The notes under the pieces: generated by a model
The model's input: the letters and a program-made list of their open reading frames with translations, nothing else
The model's database searches: none
Told to the model about the DNA's origin: nothing
Assembly (NCBI GenBank): GCA_949282205.1
Contig: CASDOS010000009.1
Location: forward strand, 1 to 64,000
Length of the DNA: 64,000 nt
Direction: 5' to 3'
Source of the DNA: an uncultured Alphaproteobacteria bacterium
GTDB taxonomy: Bacteria > Pseudomonadota > Alphaproteobacteria > RF32 > CAG-239
Part shown: positions 15,167 to 23,679 of the stretch, one piece after another
Layout of the letters: each line of letters starts with the position of its first letter
Numbering within the stretch: the first letter of the stretch is position 1
Translations under genes and position numbers: made by a program

Positions 15167-17338
15167 TCAAATTGTCACAAAAGCCTGTGACAGAGAAATA
15201 TAAGCTGCCATTTCCGCAATCGGTTCACGCACATAAGGCTTAGAATCAAAGACTTGCACTTGGCAATCATGCGATACCGCCTCAAAGGTTCTCCCGTCTT
15301 TTTTAAGTTCATAGCGCTTAACACCGCCTTGACATGCCGCGCAATCATTAGAGCGAATACAAACCGCGGAAGTAAAGAGCGGAGGAAATGCTTTAACCAC
15401 CTGCACCAAAGGCAGGGCTGCGGATAAAGCCAGTTGCTTCATATTTTCAGGCGAGCTTTCCAACGCCGGCACAGCCCAAGCTACGCCCAGATTACTCAAA
15501 ACTTGCGCCGCATAACGATTCATAACATAAATAAAACTTCCCGTAGCAATTTGCACATCTTTATAAGGTTTAAGGAGCTCAAACGCATAGTAGTTTTCAG
15601 CAACAAATTTCCTTGCACCACGAGCATACAAGTTGCGCACAATCTCAGCTAAAAGAGAAGTTTTACGACAAATTTGCGGTAATACAAACCAAGAATGCGC
15701 CACTTCATCGCTTGAAAAATCCTCAACTTTAGAACTCAAAGACAAAACGCACAAATGAGGTGTTTCAATTTTTCCTCTCTCGTTATCTCTCCACGATTTC
15801 ACAACGGGCAATTCATAAGCAACCGCCTCTTTAGATACTTCGTCAAAGTGTTGTTCCGCTTGTTCCAAAATCTGGCGTCTTAAATCATTCAACATAGACA
15901 TCGGCACAAAACGCTTCTGAGGATTGCGAATAGTCAAATTAACATTAAACGGTGTACCGCCGGTTTTCTCAAAAGCGGTTTTAATGGAAGAGATAGCTTT
16001 CTCGGCATCTTTTGCTTCATCAAATTGCCCTGAAAGTGTTGCGGAAATATCAGCAAAATCATCACACATCGCCCATACTTGGGTAGCTGAAACTTCAACC
16101 GTAACCGCCAAAGTCGTTAAATTACGATACGCTCCTGCTTTGGGCTTATCATACGCATAACGCCCTTTTACTTCGGAAGAAGAAGCCAGATAGATCGGCG
16201 CTCCGATTTGCAATCTCGGCCGTTCAAGAGGTAGTTCCACCTCCACCAAATCACCAACTTCGGCCTGAAATTGCGGCTTTCCCTGTACAAAGAGAGATTT
16301 CACCCCAAAACCAAACGGTTTCTCATCGCCTACAACATCAATTTGCAACCCGTCATAACGAGCCAGTTGGTGAGAGGTTTTGAACGTCAAACGATTTTTA
16401 CCGACTTTTTCAACTTTTCCGATAACCAGACCACGATGTCCGACAAAATTGCGGTCAACAATCGCCTTATCCTTTCCGTCAAAATGAAAATGGCACCACG
16501 GGCGGGAGAAAATCTGCTTAATATCTTCCGGCTCAGAAGGATTTTTCTTTTTGCCATCCAAAATATGGCGATAATAATTCGTAACCGCCGCCACATAAAG
16601 CGGAGATTTTTTACGCCCTTCAATTTTAAGAGACAAAGCCGGAATTTGGCGCACTTTTTCTTCCAAAGCCAAATCTTTCATAGAAAACAAGTGTGTCCGC
16701 AAAGAAGATGGATTTTTTCCCTTTTCACACACATCAAATTCAGCGCGACACGGATACACACAGCGACCACGATTAGCGCTTTTACCATATTGAAGCGCAG
16801 AGAACAAACATTGCCCGCTATAAGAATAACAAAGCGCCCCATGGACAAATACTTCCAAATCCACCTCAGGAACAGCTTTAGCGATTTTTTGAATTTCATC
16901 TAAAGTTAATTCGCGCGCCAAGACCACCCGTTTAAATCCGAGCGAATGTAAAAATTTCGCACCTTCGGCGTTATGCACAGCCATTTGGGTACTGGCATGG
17001 AGTTCAATATTCGGCAACAATTGTTTAGCCAAATAAAACACGCCCAAATCTTGAATAATCAACGCATCAACTTTAGCCCTATCCAAAGCCTGAAAGATTT
17101 GCGGTAATTGCGCAATTTCCTCTTCGCTCAAAATCGTATTCAGCGCAACAAAGACTTTACGTTTCAACGAATGCGCATAAGCGGTAAACGCATCCAATTC
17201 ATCAAACGTAAAGTTTTCTGCACCGGCCCGTGCGGAGAATTGTGTCAAGCCCAAATAAACCGCATCTGCCCCATAATGAAGAGCCGCATATCCAGCCTCA
17301 ATATTACCGGCGGGAGCCAAAAGTTCATGTATCATCAA
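15167..17338 (-). CDS. rlhA: Peptidase U32 family protein, RlhA-like (23S rRNA hydroxylation)
   Basis: A 723-residue member of the U32 family. The N-terminal TIM-barrel begins ELLAPAGNIEAGYAALHYGADAVYLG, the hallmark of the group. The signature LKIEGRKKSPLYVAAVTNYYR is near residue 240. Clustered cysteines in CYSYSGQCLFSALQYGKSANRGRCVYPCR agree with the Fe-S-type site of these enzymes. A long C-terminal extension with further cysteines (CIRSNDCAACQGG) and the overall length match E. coli RlhA, which hydroxylates C2501 of 23S rRNA. The alternative is another U32 hydroxylase; there is no sign it is a secreted collagenase. The start is MMIHELL at 17338 or one codon later. Confidence 0.8.
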   Translation of the reverse strand: MMIHELLAPAGNIEAGYAALHYGADAVYLGLTQFSARAGAENFTFDELDAFTAYAHSLKRKVFVALNTILSEEEIAQLPQIFQALDRAKVDALIIQDLGVFYLAKQLLPNIELHASTQMAVHNAEGAKFLHSLGFKRVVLARELTLDEIQKIAKAVPEVDLEVFVHGALCYSYSGQCLFSALQYGKSANRGRCVYPCRAEFDVCEKGKNPSSLRTHLFSMKDLALEEKVRQIPALSLKIEGRKKSPLYVAAVTNYYRHILDGKKKNPSEPEDIKQIFSRPWCHFHFDGKDKAIVDRNFVGHRGLVIGKVEKVGKNRLTFKTSHQLARYDGLQIDVVGDEKPFGFGVKSLFVQGKPQFQAEVGDLVEVELPLERPRLQIGAPIYLASSSEVKGRYAYDKPKAGAYRNLTTLAVTVEVSATQVWAMCDDFADISATLSGQFDEAKDAEKAISSIKTAFEKTGGTPFNVNLTIRNPQKRFVPMSMLNDLRRQILEQAEQHFDEVSKEAVAYELPVVKSWRDNERGKIETPHLCVLSLSSKVEDFSSDEVAHSWFVLPQICRKTSLLAEIVRNLYARGARKFVAENYYAFELLKPYKDVQIATGSFIYVMNRYAAQVLSNLGVAWAVPALESSPENMKQLALSAALPLVQVVKAFPPLFTSAVCIRSNDCAACQGGVKRYELKKDGRTFEAVSHDCQVQVFDSKPYVREPIAEMAAYISLSQAFVTI

Positions 17339-17432
17339 AACCTGCCTATATCAGAAAACGCGCCTAAAAGCACACAATCAAAAAACTATGCCTAAGATAC
17401 GCATGACAACTATTTTTGTCAACAAAAAATCC

Positions 17433-17970
17433 CCCTTGCCGAGAAAATAGAAAAAGCTTAGCAACAAAAGAGAAATTTGCGGCTTGTAATCCACCACACT
17501 ACCAACACCCCTTGCTAAGACAATGGCAGTAAATTGCCCACAAAGGAGTAATTTGCGATTTTCAATCATATTGCGCCACCACTTCCCCTTGCTAAGACAA
17601 TGGCGATAAATCGCCCACAAAGGAGTAATTTGCGATTTTCAATCATATTGCGCCGCACTCCCACTTGCTAAGACAATGGCGATAAATCGCCCACAAAGGA
17701 GTAATTTGCGATTTTCAATCATATTGCGCCACCACTCCCACTTGCTAAGACAATGGCGATAAATCGCCCACAAAGGAGTAATTTGCGATTTTCAATCATA
17801 TTGCGCCGCCACTCCCACTTGCTAAGACAATGGCGATAAATCGCCCACAAAGGAGTAATTTGCGATTTTCAATCATATTGCGCCACCACTTCCCCTTGCT
17901 AAGACAATGGCGATAAATCGCCCACAAAGGAGTAATTTGCGATTTTCAATCATATTGCGCCGCACTCCCC
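17433..17970. repeat. Tandem array of the dispersed repeat, locus B (six 76-77 bp units)
   Basis: The motif ttgctaagacaatggc starts at 17512, 17589, 17665, 17742, 17819 and 17896, giving units of 77, 76, 77, 77 and 77 bp that are nearly identical. A diverged unit of the same type precedes them (17433-17511). Each unit carries cgataaatcgcccacaaagg and tttgcgattttcaatcat. There are no unique spacers, so it is not CRISPR. Two alternating variants (gccaccact / gccgcact) suggest expansion by unequal crossover. The short minus-strand ORF here (17378-17620) is a by-product. Confidence 0.9.
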
Positions 17971-18021
17971 TATGCCCCGTCGCTGCCCAAAGTAGACGTA
18001 TGCAAACACGCCTGCCGAGAA

Positions 18022-18057
18022 ATAAAAAAGACAGCCCCTAAAAAACGGAGCTGCCTA
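18022..18057 (-). terminator. Intrinsic terminator of the 18084 gene
   Basis: Minus-strand stem AGGCAGCTCC / GGGGCTGTCT with G-U pairs, followed by TTTTTTATT. Confidence 0.75.
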
Positions 18058-18083
18058 AAAAAATAAACGCCATCCTCAAAGGA

Positions 18084-18500
18084 CTAAAAAGCATTTTTAA
18101 GATTTTTCAAGCTGTCTTTAGCATTTTCAATAGCTTTTTTCTGTTCAGCTTGTTGAGCCTCGCGCTCAGCTTTAGCCTTTTCGGAAGCCTCTTTTTGCGC
18201 ATCTATTTTAGCTTGAATTTCAGATTTTTTCGCATCTATTTTAGCCTGCGCCTCAGCTTTTTTAGCCTCAATACCTGCCTTCAAATTTTCCTTAGCCTGA
18301 GCAGCTTCCGCCTCACGTTCGGCTTTAGCCTGAGCCGCGGCCGCTTCTTGAGCTTTACGTTCAGCTTTTTTCTCTTCAATAGCCTCTGCGGTATTATTAA
18401 TACCATCCGCCATTTTGTTAGCTGCTTCAGTCAAATCAAACGCCTGCGCATTAAAAGCAAACAGCGCCAAAGCCAAGACAACATAAAACTTTTTCATCAT
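18084..18500 (-). CDS. Secreted coiled-coil protein, Ala/Lys/Glu-rich
   Basis: A 138-residue protein with a clear signal peptide (MKKFYVVLALALFAFNAQA, cleavage after AQA). It is followed by a continuous charged helix rich in A, K, E and Q (AERKAQEAAAAQAKAEREAE, KIDAKKSEIQAKIDAQKEAS), predicted to form a long periplasmic coiled coil like TolA-type or Lpp-type spacers. No lipobox Cys is present. The ribosome site GGGAGG lies just before the ATG. The gene is single with its own terminator. A structural role in the envelope is inferred from composition only. Confidence 0.7.
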   Translation of the reverse strand: MMKKFYVVLALALFAFNAQAFDLTEAANKMADGINNTAEAIEEKKAERKAQEAAAAQAKAEREAEAAQAKENLKAGIEAKKAEAQAKIDAKKSEIQAKIDAQKEASEKAKAEREAQQAEQKKAIENAKDSLKNLKNAF

Positions 18501-18621
18501 AACCTCCCAAAAGTTTCAACTGAACAAATTTTAAATCTGCAAAACAAGAAGGCAAGATAAAAGCAAAGTTTTCCCCAACAGTGTCATAAAGAAGCGAATG
18601 GAAAAAAAGATTCGATAAACA

Positions 18622-18657
18622 CAAAAAAAGGAGAAATTTTAATTTTTCTCCTTTTGA
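18622..18657 (-). terminator. Terminator of the small membrane protein genes
   Basis: AAAGGAGAAA / TTTCTCCTTT stem, with a minus-strand TTTTTTT run at 18622-18628. The hairpin is symmetrical and could act on both strands. Confidence 0.65.
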
Positions 18658-18714
18658 AAGCAAAATCAACACTTTTCAAGAAACAAGTGTTAACAAAATA
18701 ATCTCGCAAATTGA

Positions 18715-18885
18715 TTAAAAAGTTTCTCCCAAACAGAAAATAACAACCATAGCTAAAACGACAACAATCACCGCAATAGTCCCCACTGTCAAGAGATTTA
18801 TACAAAAAGCGAAAACAGAAATACTTGCTGCACCGATAGCAACACCACGCAACAAGCGAACCGAATAAAAAACACATTTTTTCAT
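18715..18885 (-). CDS. Small membrane protein, 56 aa
   Basis: It starts MKKCVFYSVRLLRG at 18885. Two hydrophobic stretches (VAIGAASISVFAFCINLL and VGTIAVIVVVLAMVVIFCL) make up nearly all of the protein. No family is recognised. It lies 54 nt downstream of the 18940 membrane gene on the same strand. A longer frame to 18927 is open but lacks support. Confidence 0.45.
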   Translation of the reverse strand: MKKCVFYSVRLLRGVAIGAASISVFAFCINLLTVGTIAVIVVVLAMVVIFCLGETF

Positions 18886-18939
18886 AATATACAAAATAAA
18901 TAGATAGCGGGAAAGTGATAGCATCATTTCAATTTACAG

Positions 18940-19233
18940 TCAACCTAAAAACACCATCTCAAAATACCCGATAAACAGAACACAACCATAAAAAAAGAGC
19001 GTCAGCAAAACGCGGACACTCTTTTCATTATGCAAAATCCTTAACGACAGGATTTTATTTTTTTTATTCTTATAGTCGTCCCGAAGAAGGATAACAAGAA
19101 GCACCACGGCGGTTAATACCAACAGCGAAGATGCAACGTTGATAACCACCATATTTTTAAAATACAATCCCCCTAGGGTAACAATACCCAAAATAATATA
19201 GAGAATCACCAACATATCGCCGATTTTGTTCAT
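18940..19233 (-). CDS. Small membrane protein, 97 aa
   Basis: It has three hydrophobic segments (MLVILYIILGIVTLGGLYF, VINVASSLLVLTAVVLLVILL, and VLLTLFFYGCVLFIGYF) with a lysine-rich loop between the second and third (DDYKNKKNK). No family is recognised and no clear ribosome site is seen. Likely an inner-membrane protein of unknown role, probably expressed with the 18715 gene. Confidence 0.45.
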   Translation of the reverse strand: MNKIGDMLVILYIILGIVTLGGLYFKNMVVINVASSLLVLTAVVLLVILLRDDYKNKKNKILSLRILHNEKSVRVLLTLFFYGCVLFIGYFEMVFLG

Positions 19234-19318
19234 TTTTTTTAGTCATAATAAATGCATTTTATATTGTTTACGAGTATAGCACATTTCGCCCCCAAAATCA
19301 ACAACAAATTCGAAAAGT

Positions 19319-21982
19319 TTAAACGTTCGTCTGCCAACCTTTAACGCTTGTATCTTCGCTACCCTGGTGAACAACGATTTGCGGATAAGCGATATTGATA
19401 CCCTCCTCACGAAAACGTCTTAAGATTTCATAGCGCACATCACTGCTTGCCTGCCAACCACTCCAAATATCGGAAACATACAATCTTAATTCAAAATCAA
19501 GCGAAGACGCGCCAAAATCTTTAAAGATGACATAAGGCGCCGGCACTTTCATAACTTTCTTACAACTTCTGGCACATTCCAACAAAAGTTTAGTAACCAT
19601 TTCGGCATCAGAATCATAAGAAACCCCCACGGTAATTATCTGTCTTTGCCAGTTATTACCATGAGTAAGGTTCGTCAGCGAAGAAGAAATAAGGGTAGCA
19701 TTCGGGATAATAACACTAGATTTATTAAAGGTTTCGACCTCGGTTGAACGAATATTAATTTGTTTAATTTTCCCCTCTTCACCGCCGATAATAACCCAGT
19801 CACCGACTTTAAAAGGTCTTTCAAACAAAAGAATAATACCGCTGACAAGATTTTTAATCACGTCCTGCAAACCAAAACCGATACCGACGGAAAGCGCACC
19901 TGCAATAACGGCAAGGTTAGAGAGATCGACCCCCATCGCAACAATCGCCAAGATAGCGGAAATAATAAACCCTGTAAAACTAAAACCCGAAATAAGCGAA
20001 TGTTTAATTCCCTCATCCATATTAATTCGATTAAGCAGATTATTGGACAAGCGATTTTTCATAATTCTGACAACCGTCAGAGAAATTAAAAAGACCAACA
20101 AACCGGTAACAATTGAGATAAGAGAAATGTTGATACCGCCAACCTGAAAACCGAAAACCAGTTTTTTAACTCCTTGGAGCATAAAAGTACCGGACATTCC
20201 CCACAAGCGCAATAAGGAATAAGCCAAAAACATCAACAACAGCGGTGTCACCAAAAGAGTCATCAAGAAATCGGCCTTAGAGAGTAATTTTTTGCGCAAC
20301 CTAAATGTTCTGATCCAAAAGACAATACTTCTGCGCAAGAGGTCGGAGATAAAGCGGCGCACAATCACAAACGCCCCGATAAGCAAAACCGAAACAATAA
20401 AACGATTAAAGATAAAAGTAGCCAACCCCGGATAACCGAACAAAGAAATCCCGAAAGTAACAACCGCAAACAAAGAAGTAAAGAGAATGATTTTAGAAGA
20501 CATACTCATATTATCAAGTTCATCATCCGCCAGCAAAGCCGCCGCGCTTCCGGCCGTCGGCGCCAAAGTTTGGATTTTATCAGCCGTGGATTTTGCACTT
20601 TCGGAAGACTGCGGATTAATAATAATGGTTTCGGTTTTTCCGTCAGTTTTAATAACGGCAGCATTTTCAATCGGTTTAACTTGTTTTTCAACATCATCGA
20701 GGGTTTCTGTTTCACCCGCGGATATTTCATTATTATCGGCAACATCTGCTTCAGGTTCTTTACGTTTAATTTCGCCAAAAATTCGCGAAGTCATCAACAC
20801 AATAACGAAGGCTTTAATCGCATCGCTCGCCACTTCCAAAAGCAACGTTAGCGCATCACTGGCTTCAAAATAGTTAGCGATACGCAAAATACAAGCAATT
20901 GCGCCCAAAAGAATAATGGAAAGCGTCGTTGCGGAAAAGACACGTTCGGCCCGTTCATCAGAAATATTGAACAAGCGCCAGCGTCCGTTCCACGGAGCAA
21001 GAGTAACACGCGCCAAAGCACGAATAAGAGTAATATAGAGAGCGTAATAAAGCACATTAGCCAGAACAACGCCGAATTTACTATGTGTTAAAGTTTCGTT
21101 AGTCAATTGCCACAACAAACACCCGCCGATTAAGAGAGAAGGAATAACGCCATAAGCGATAGCGGTAATAACAGCCACAACGATTTTCTGGCCATAACGA
21201 GGATAATCTTCGGTATGTCCATAGCCCCATTTTTTAATAATATACTGTCTCAAGAACAATCCGAGAAACAGCGCCAATCCCAAGATCAGCAAGACATACC
21301 AACCACCGTGAACAACATTAATTTTTTCATCTTGAGAAAGCCCCTGATACCACGTCACGGGCGAAGTTGCGATTTCCCAAAAAAAGACGGCGGCATCGGC
21401 AATAGCGGTAAAGAAATTCTGCGGAGAAACCAAAACATTTTGTTCCGCCACCAAATTACCGATAAGGATACGACTTCTGGCCTCAGAGATAATAGCCCCC
21501 AAGCGAGCGATTTCGGTTTTAAGCAAATTAGCCTCAATAATACGGCTTTTATAGCTATTCATGGCGGCGGTATATTTAGCTCTCATTTCGGCAATAGCCG
21601 GATCTTCGGTTTCGCCTTCAGCGGGTTCCGGTCCGAGAGCATCGAGTGCGTCCTGAACATATTTAGAATTTTTTTCAATTCCCTTTGCTGCAAGTTCAAT
21701 AACGATTTCCTGCTGCGTTAAGAACGAAGAATTTTCATCCAAACTCTGTCTGGTAAACTGTTTATTTTTAATATTATTTTCAATTTCGACCAATTGAGCG
21801 GAAACGGTTTTATAGTCGAAAGTCGGTGAATCGGAATAGATATCGTCCGCGACTGTTTTTTGCGATTCGTTTTGAGCCGCAGAAGACTTCGCCTTAGCGG
21901 AAGCCGCCGCCGCAAAAGCGTAATTGACATTTCCGCCCGAGAGAGCGACAATTAAAAGCCCCACAGCCAACCATCTAAACAT
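19319..21982 (-). CDS. Mechanosensitive channel, MscS family with DUF3772-type N-terminus
   Basis: An 887-residue protein from the MFRWLAVG start. It has a signal peptide (cleavage near YAFAAA), then a periplasmic coiled-coil-rich region typical of DUF3772 (residues ~50-190, EIENNIKNKQFTRQ...ARLGAIISEARSRI). About ten membrane helices follow, and then the MscS core. The pore helix and beta domain read AVIAGALSVGIGFGLQDVIKNLVSGIILLFERPFKVGDWV, the family signature. They are followed by the NATLISSSLTNLTH beta segment and a C-terminal alpha/beta domain. It releases solutes under hypo-osmotic stress. A cytoplasmic low-complexity loop (~400-490) is rich in E, T and A. Confidence 0.88.
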   Translation of the reverse strand: MFRWLAVGLLIVALSGGNVNYAFAAAASAKAKSSAAQNESQKTVADDIYSDSPTFDYKTVSAQLVEIENNIKNKQFTRQSLDENSSFLTQQEIVIELAAKGIEKNSKYVQDALDALGPEPAEGETEDPAIAEMRAKYTAAMNSYKSRIIEANLLKTEIARLGAIISEARSRILIGNLVAEQNVLVSPQNFFTAIADAAVFFWEIATSPVTWYQGLSQDEKINVVHGGWYVLLILGLALFLGLFLRQYIIKKWGYGHTEDYPRYGQKIVVAVITAIAYGVIPSLLIGGCLLWQLTNETLTHSKFGVVLANVLYYALYITLIRALARVTLAPWNGRWRLFNISDERAERVFSATTLSIILLGAIACILRIANYFEASDALTLLLEVASDAIKAFVIVLMTSRIFGEIKRKEPEADVADNNEISAGETETLDDVEKQVKPIENAAVIKTDGKTETIIINPQSSESAKSTADKIQTLAPTAGSAAALLADDELDNMSMSSKIILFTSLFAVVTFGISLFGYPGLATFIFNRFIVSVLLIGAFVIVRRFISDLLRRSIVFWIRTFRLRKKLLSKADFLMTLLVTPLLLMFLAYSLLRLWGMSGTFMLQGVKKLVFGFQVGGINISLISIVTGLLVFLISLTVVRIMKNRLSNNLLNRINMDEGIKHSLISGFSFTGFIISAILAIVAMGVDLSNLAVIAGALSVGIGFGLQDVIKNLVSGIILLFERPFKVGDWVIIGGEEGKIKQINIRSTEVETFNKSSVIIPNATLISSSLTNLTHGNNWQRQIITVGVSYDSDAEMVTKLLLECARSCKKVMKVPAPYVIFKDFGASSLDFELRLYVSDIWSGWQASSDVRYEILRRFREEGINIAYPQIVVHQGSEDTSVKGWQTNV

Positions 21983-22057
21983 ACACACCATAGCACCATC
22001 CCCAACCAGTCAAATACATATTTATTATATAAGCGCCGCCACGACAACTCACTATAT

Positions 22058-23068
22058 TTAAGCCTGAGCCAACAACGCCGTCATCACGGAGAAAGCAAGT
22101 TTTGCCCCGCCGGCACGAAGGTTATCGGCAACAGTCCAAAAGCTGACGCCGTTTTCAACCGAAACATCTTGTCGCACGCGAGAAACATAAACGCTGTCTT
22201 CCCCCTGCACATCATCAACGCTGACATAGCCGGCATCAACATTTTTATCGAATACGACAACATTTTTCTGTTTAGTCATCGAGTCGCGAATATCATTAGC
22301 ATCGACATCACTTTCAAATTCGGCATTAACAAAAGCGGCATCACCGATAAAAGTCGGAACAAAAGCGCAGTTAGCGTGTACTTTAATATCGCCGCCCAAA
22401 AGTTTTTTAATTTCGGCATTGATAGCCCACTCCAAAGAAGTTTCCTCGCCGATAAATTCGCCGACTTGCGGCAAGACATTGAAAGCGATTTGTTTTTTAA
22501 AGATTTGTTCATCATCAACCAACGTTTCGTTCAAAAAGATTTTACGAGATTGCGTAAAGAGTTCATCCATAGCCTCATGCCCGTGATAAGAAGTAGAGTT
22601 AAAGGTTGTGACGACCAAGCGTTTAAGCGGATTATTTTTAATTACGTCGGCAAGCGGCAACAAGATTTGATAAACAGCGGAAGACGGCACGGCAACAATC
22701 TGGTGTTTAGCATTTTTCAACACGTCATCGCCATTAACTTCGGGAAGGACCAGCGGAACGGAGCTATCACCGAATGTAGCGCCGGAAAGATCAATCACCC
22801 GACACCCCGCGGCAACAGCTTTTTTAATAAAACGTTTACCCTGTTCTTTGGTGGTAGCAAACACAGCCACATCAGCTTTTTTGAAATCAAAATTATCAAG
22901 TGAAAACACATCCAATTCATCATCTTCGCCGTAAGAAGCGAGTGTACCGAGCGGAGATTTAGCCTCCAAAGCAAACACATCATCAACCGGAATAGAACTT
23001 TCCGCCAAAAGATTTAAGAATTCCCGACCGGTACTCCCCTTAACACCGGCAACAGCGATTTTAGGCAT
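22058..23068 (-). CDS. Aspartate-semialdehyde dehydrogenase-like protein lacking the catalytic Cys
   Basis: A 336-residue protein with the Asd fold: N-terminal nucleotide-binding VAGVKGSTGREFLNLLAES, then VIDLSGATFGDSSVPLVLPEVN, and a C-terminal ADNLRAGGAKLA. At the position of the usual active-site NPNCST it reads VAVPSSAVYQ, so the nucleophilic Cys is Ser. At the RVPV..GHS region it reads FVPTFIGDAA, so the usual Arg and His are also changed. It may be a non-catalytic Asd paralog like the USG-1 proteins, or may have a new role. A canonical asd gene is not in this window. Confidence 0.75.
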   Translation of the reverse strand: MPKIAVAGVKGSTGREFLNLLAESSIPVDDVFALEAKSPLGTLASYGEDDELDVFSLDNFDFKKADVAVFATTKEQGKRFIKKAVAAGCRVIDLSGATFGDSSVPLVLPEVNGDDVLKNAKHQIVAVPSSAVYQILLPLADVIKNNPLKRLVVTTFNSTSYHGHEAMDELFTQSRKIFLNETLVDDEQIFKKQIAFNVLPQVGEFIGEETSLEWAINAEIKKLLGGDIKVHANCAFVPTFIGDAAFVNAEFESDVDANDIRDSMTKQKNVVVFDKNVDAGYVSVDDVQGEDSVYVSRVRQDVSVENGVSFWTVADNLRAGGAKLAFSVMTALLAQA

Positions 23069-23184
23069 AATTAAAATCCTTTCACCAAAACAACCACAAA
23101 AAATCTGGCTTTGATGATAGTCTTTCGGCCTAATTTTTCAAGTATTTTATGCAACTTTTCAAACACTTTTAAGCAACACTCACT

Positions 23185-23679
23185 CTAAGAAAGCAGTGCT
23201 TCAAACCACAAAGTGCGACGTTTATCAAGCGGAACGGACGCGTTCGCTGGACTGGTGGAAGGAAGAACCAAAAATTCTTTTTGCGCCAATAAATCAGGAT
23301 AAGCACGAGCAAAGAGTTTATAAGCGGTCTGCCCGTTAAAAAGCAGTCTGTCGATTTGCGGATAGAGCGAAAAGAGAGCACCAAAATCATTCGGCACCAC
23401 ATTTTTGATACGCGTATCGAGGCTTCCCTCGCGTATACAACTGTGCGCCGCGTCCCAAAGTCCGATATGATGTTGCAAGATAAAGCGTTTTTTGGCTTCG
23501 TATGACGGCGGATTGTCGAGATTAAAACTTTCGTCGAACGCCTCAAAGCAAAACCGCCAAAACAGATTGCGCGGATGAGCATAATACTGTTGAGCGTTAA
23601 GGGACGCCACTCCCGGCATAGAACCGATAACCAGCGTTTTCGTCTTTTCATCGGCAATATAATCAAAACTTTCAATCAT
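23185..23679 (-). CDS. Hypoxanthine-DNA glycosylase (UDG family 6)
   Basis: A 164-residue uracil-DNA-glycosylase superfamily protein. The N-terminal motif GSMPGVASLNAQQYYAHPRNLFW and the C-terminal LPSTSPANAS match family-6 hypoxanthine-DNA glycosylases, which excise deaminated adenine. Length fits the family. Its ATG (23677-23679) overlaps the TGA stop of the solenoid gene upstream (ATGA). It is therefore translationally coupled to that gene and is the last gene of a four-gene unit. The pairing with solenoid genes is unexpected and may be incidental. Confidence 0.85.
   Translation of the reverse strand: MIESFDYIADEKTKTLVIGSMPGVASLNAQQYYAHPRNLFWRFCFEAFDESFNLDNPPSYEAKKRFILQHHIGLWDAAHSCIREGSLDTRIKNVVPNDFGALFSLYPQIDRLLFNGQTAYKLFARAYPDLLAQKEFLVLPSTSPANASVPLDKRRTLWFEALLS

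Noticed and set aside
16271-16903. 210-aa plus-strand ORF
   Set aside because: Antisense to the rlhA-like gene, with no recognisable features.
17512-17970. CRISPR-like array
   Set aside because: The 77-bp units are repeated end to end without variable spacers, and no cas genes are nearby.
23169-23675. 168-aa minus-strand ORF overlapping the glycosylase
   Set aside because: Alternative frame of the glycosylase gene; the 164-aa frame has the family motifs.
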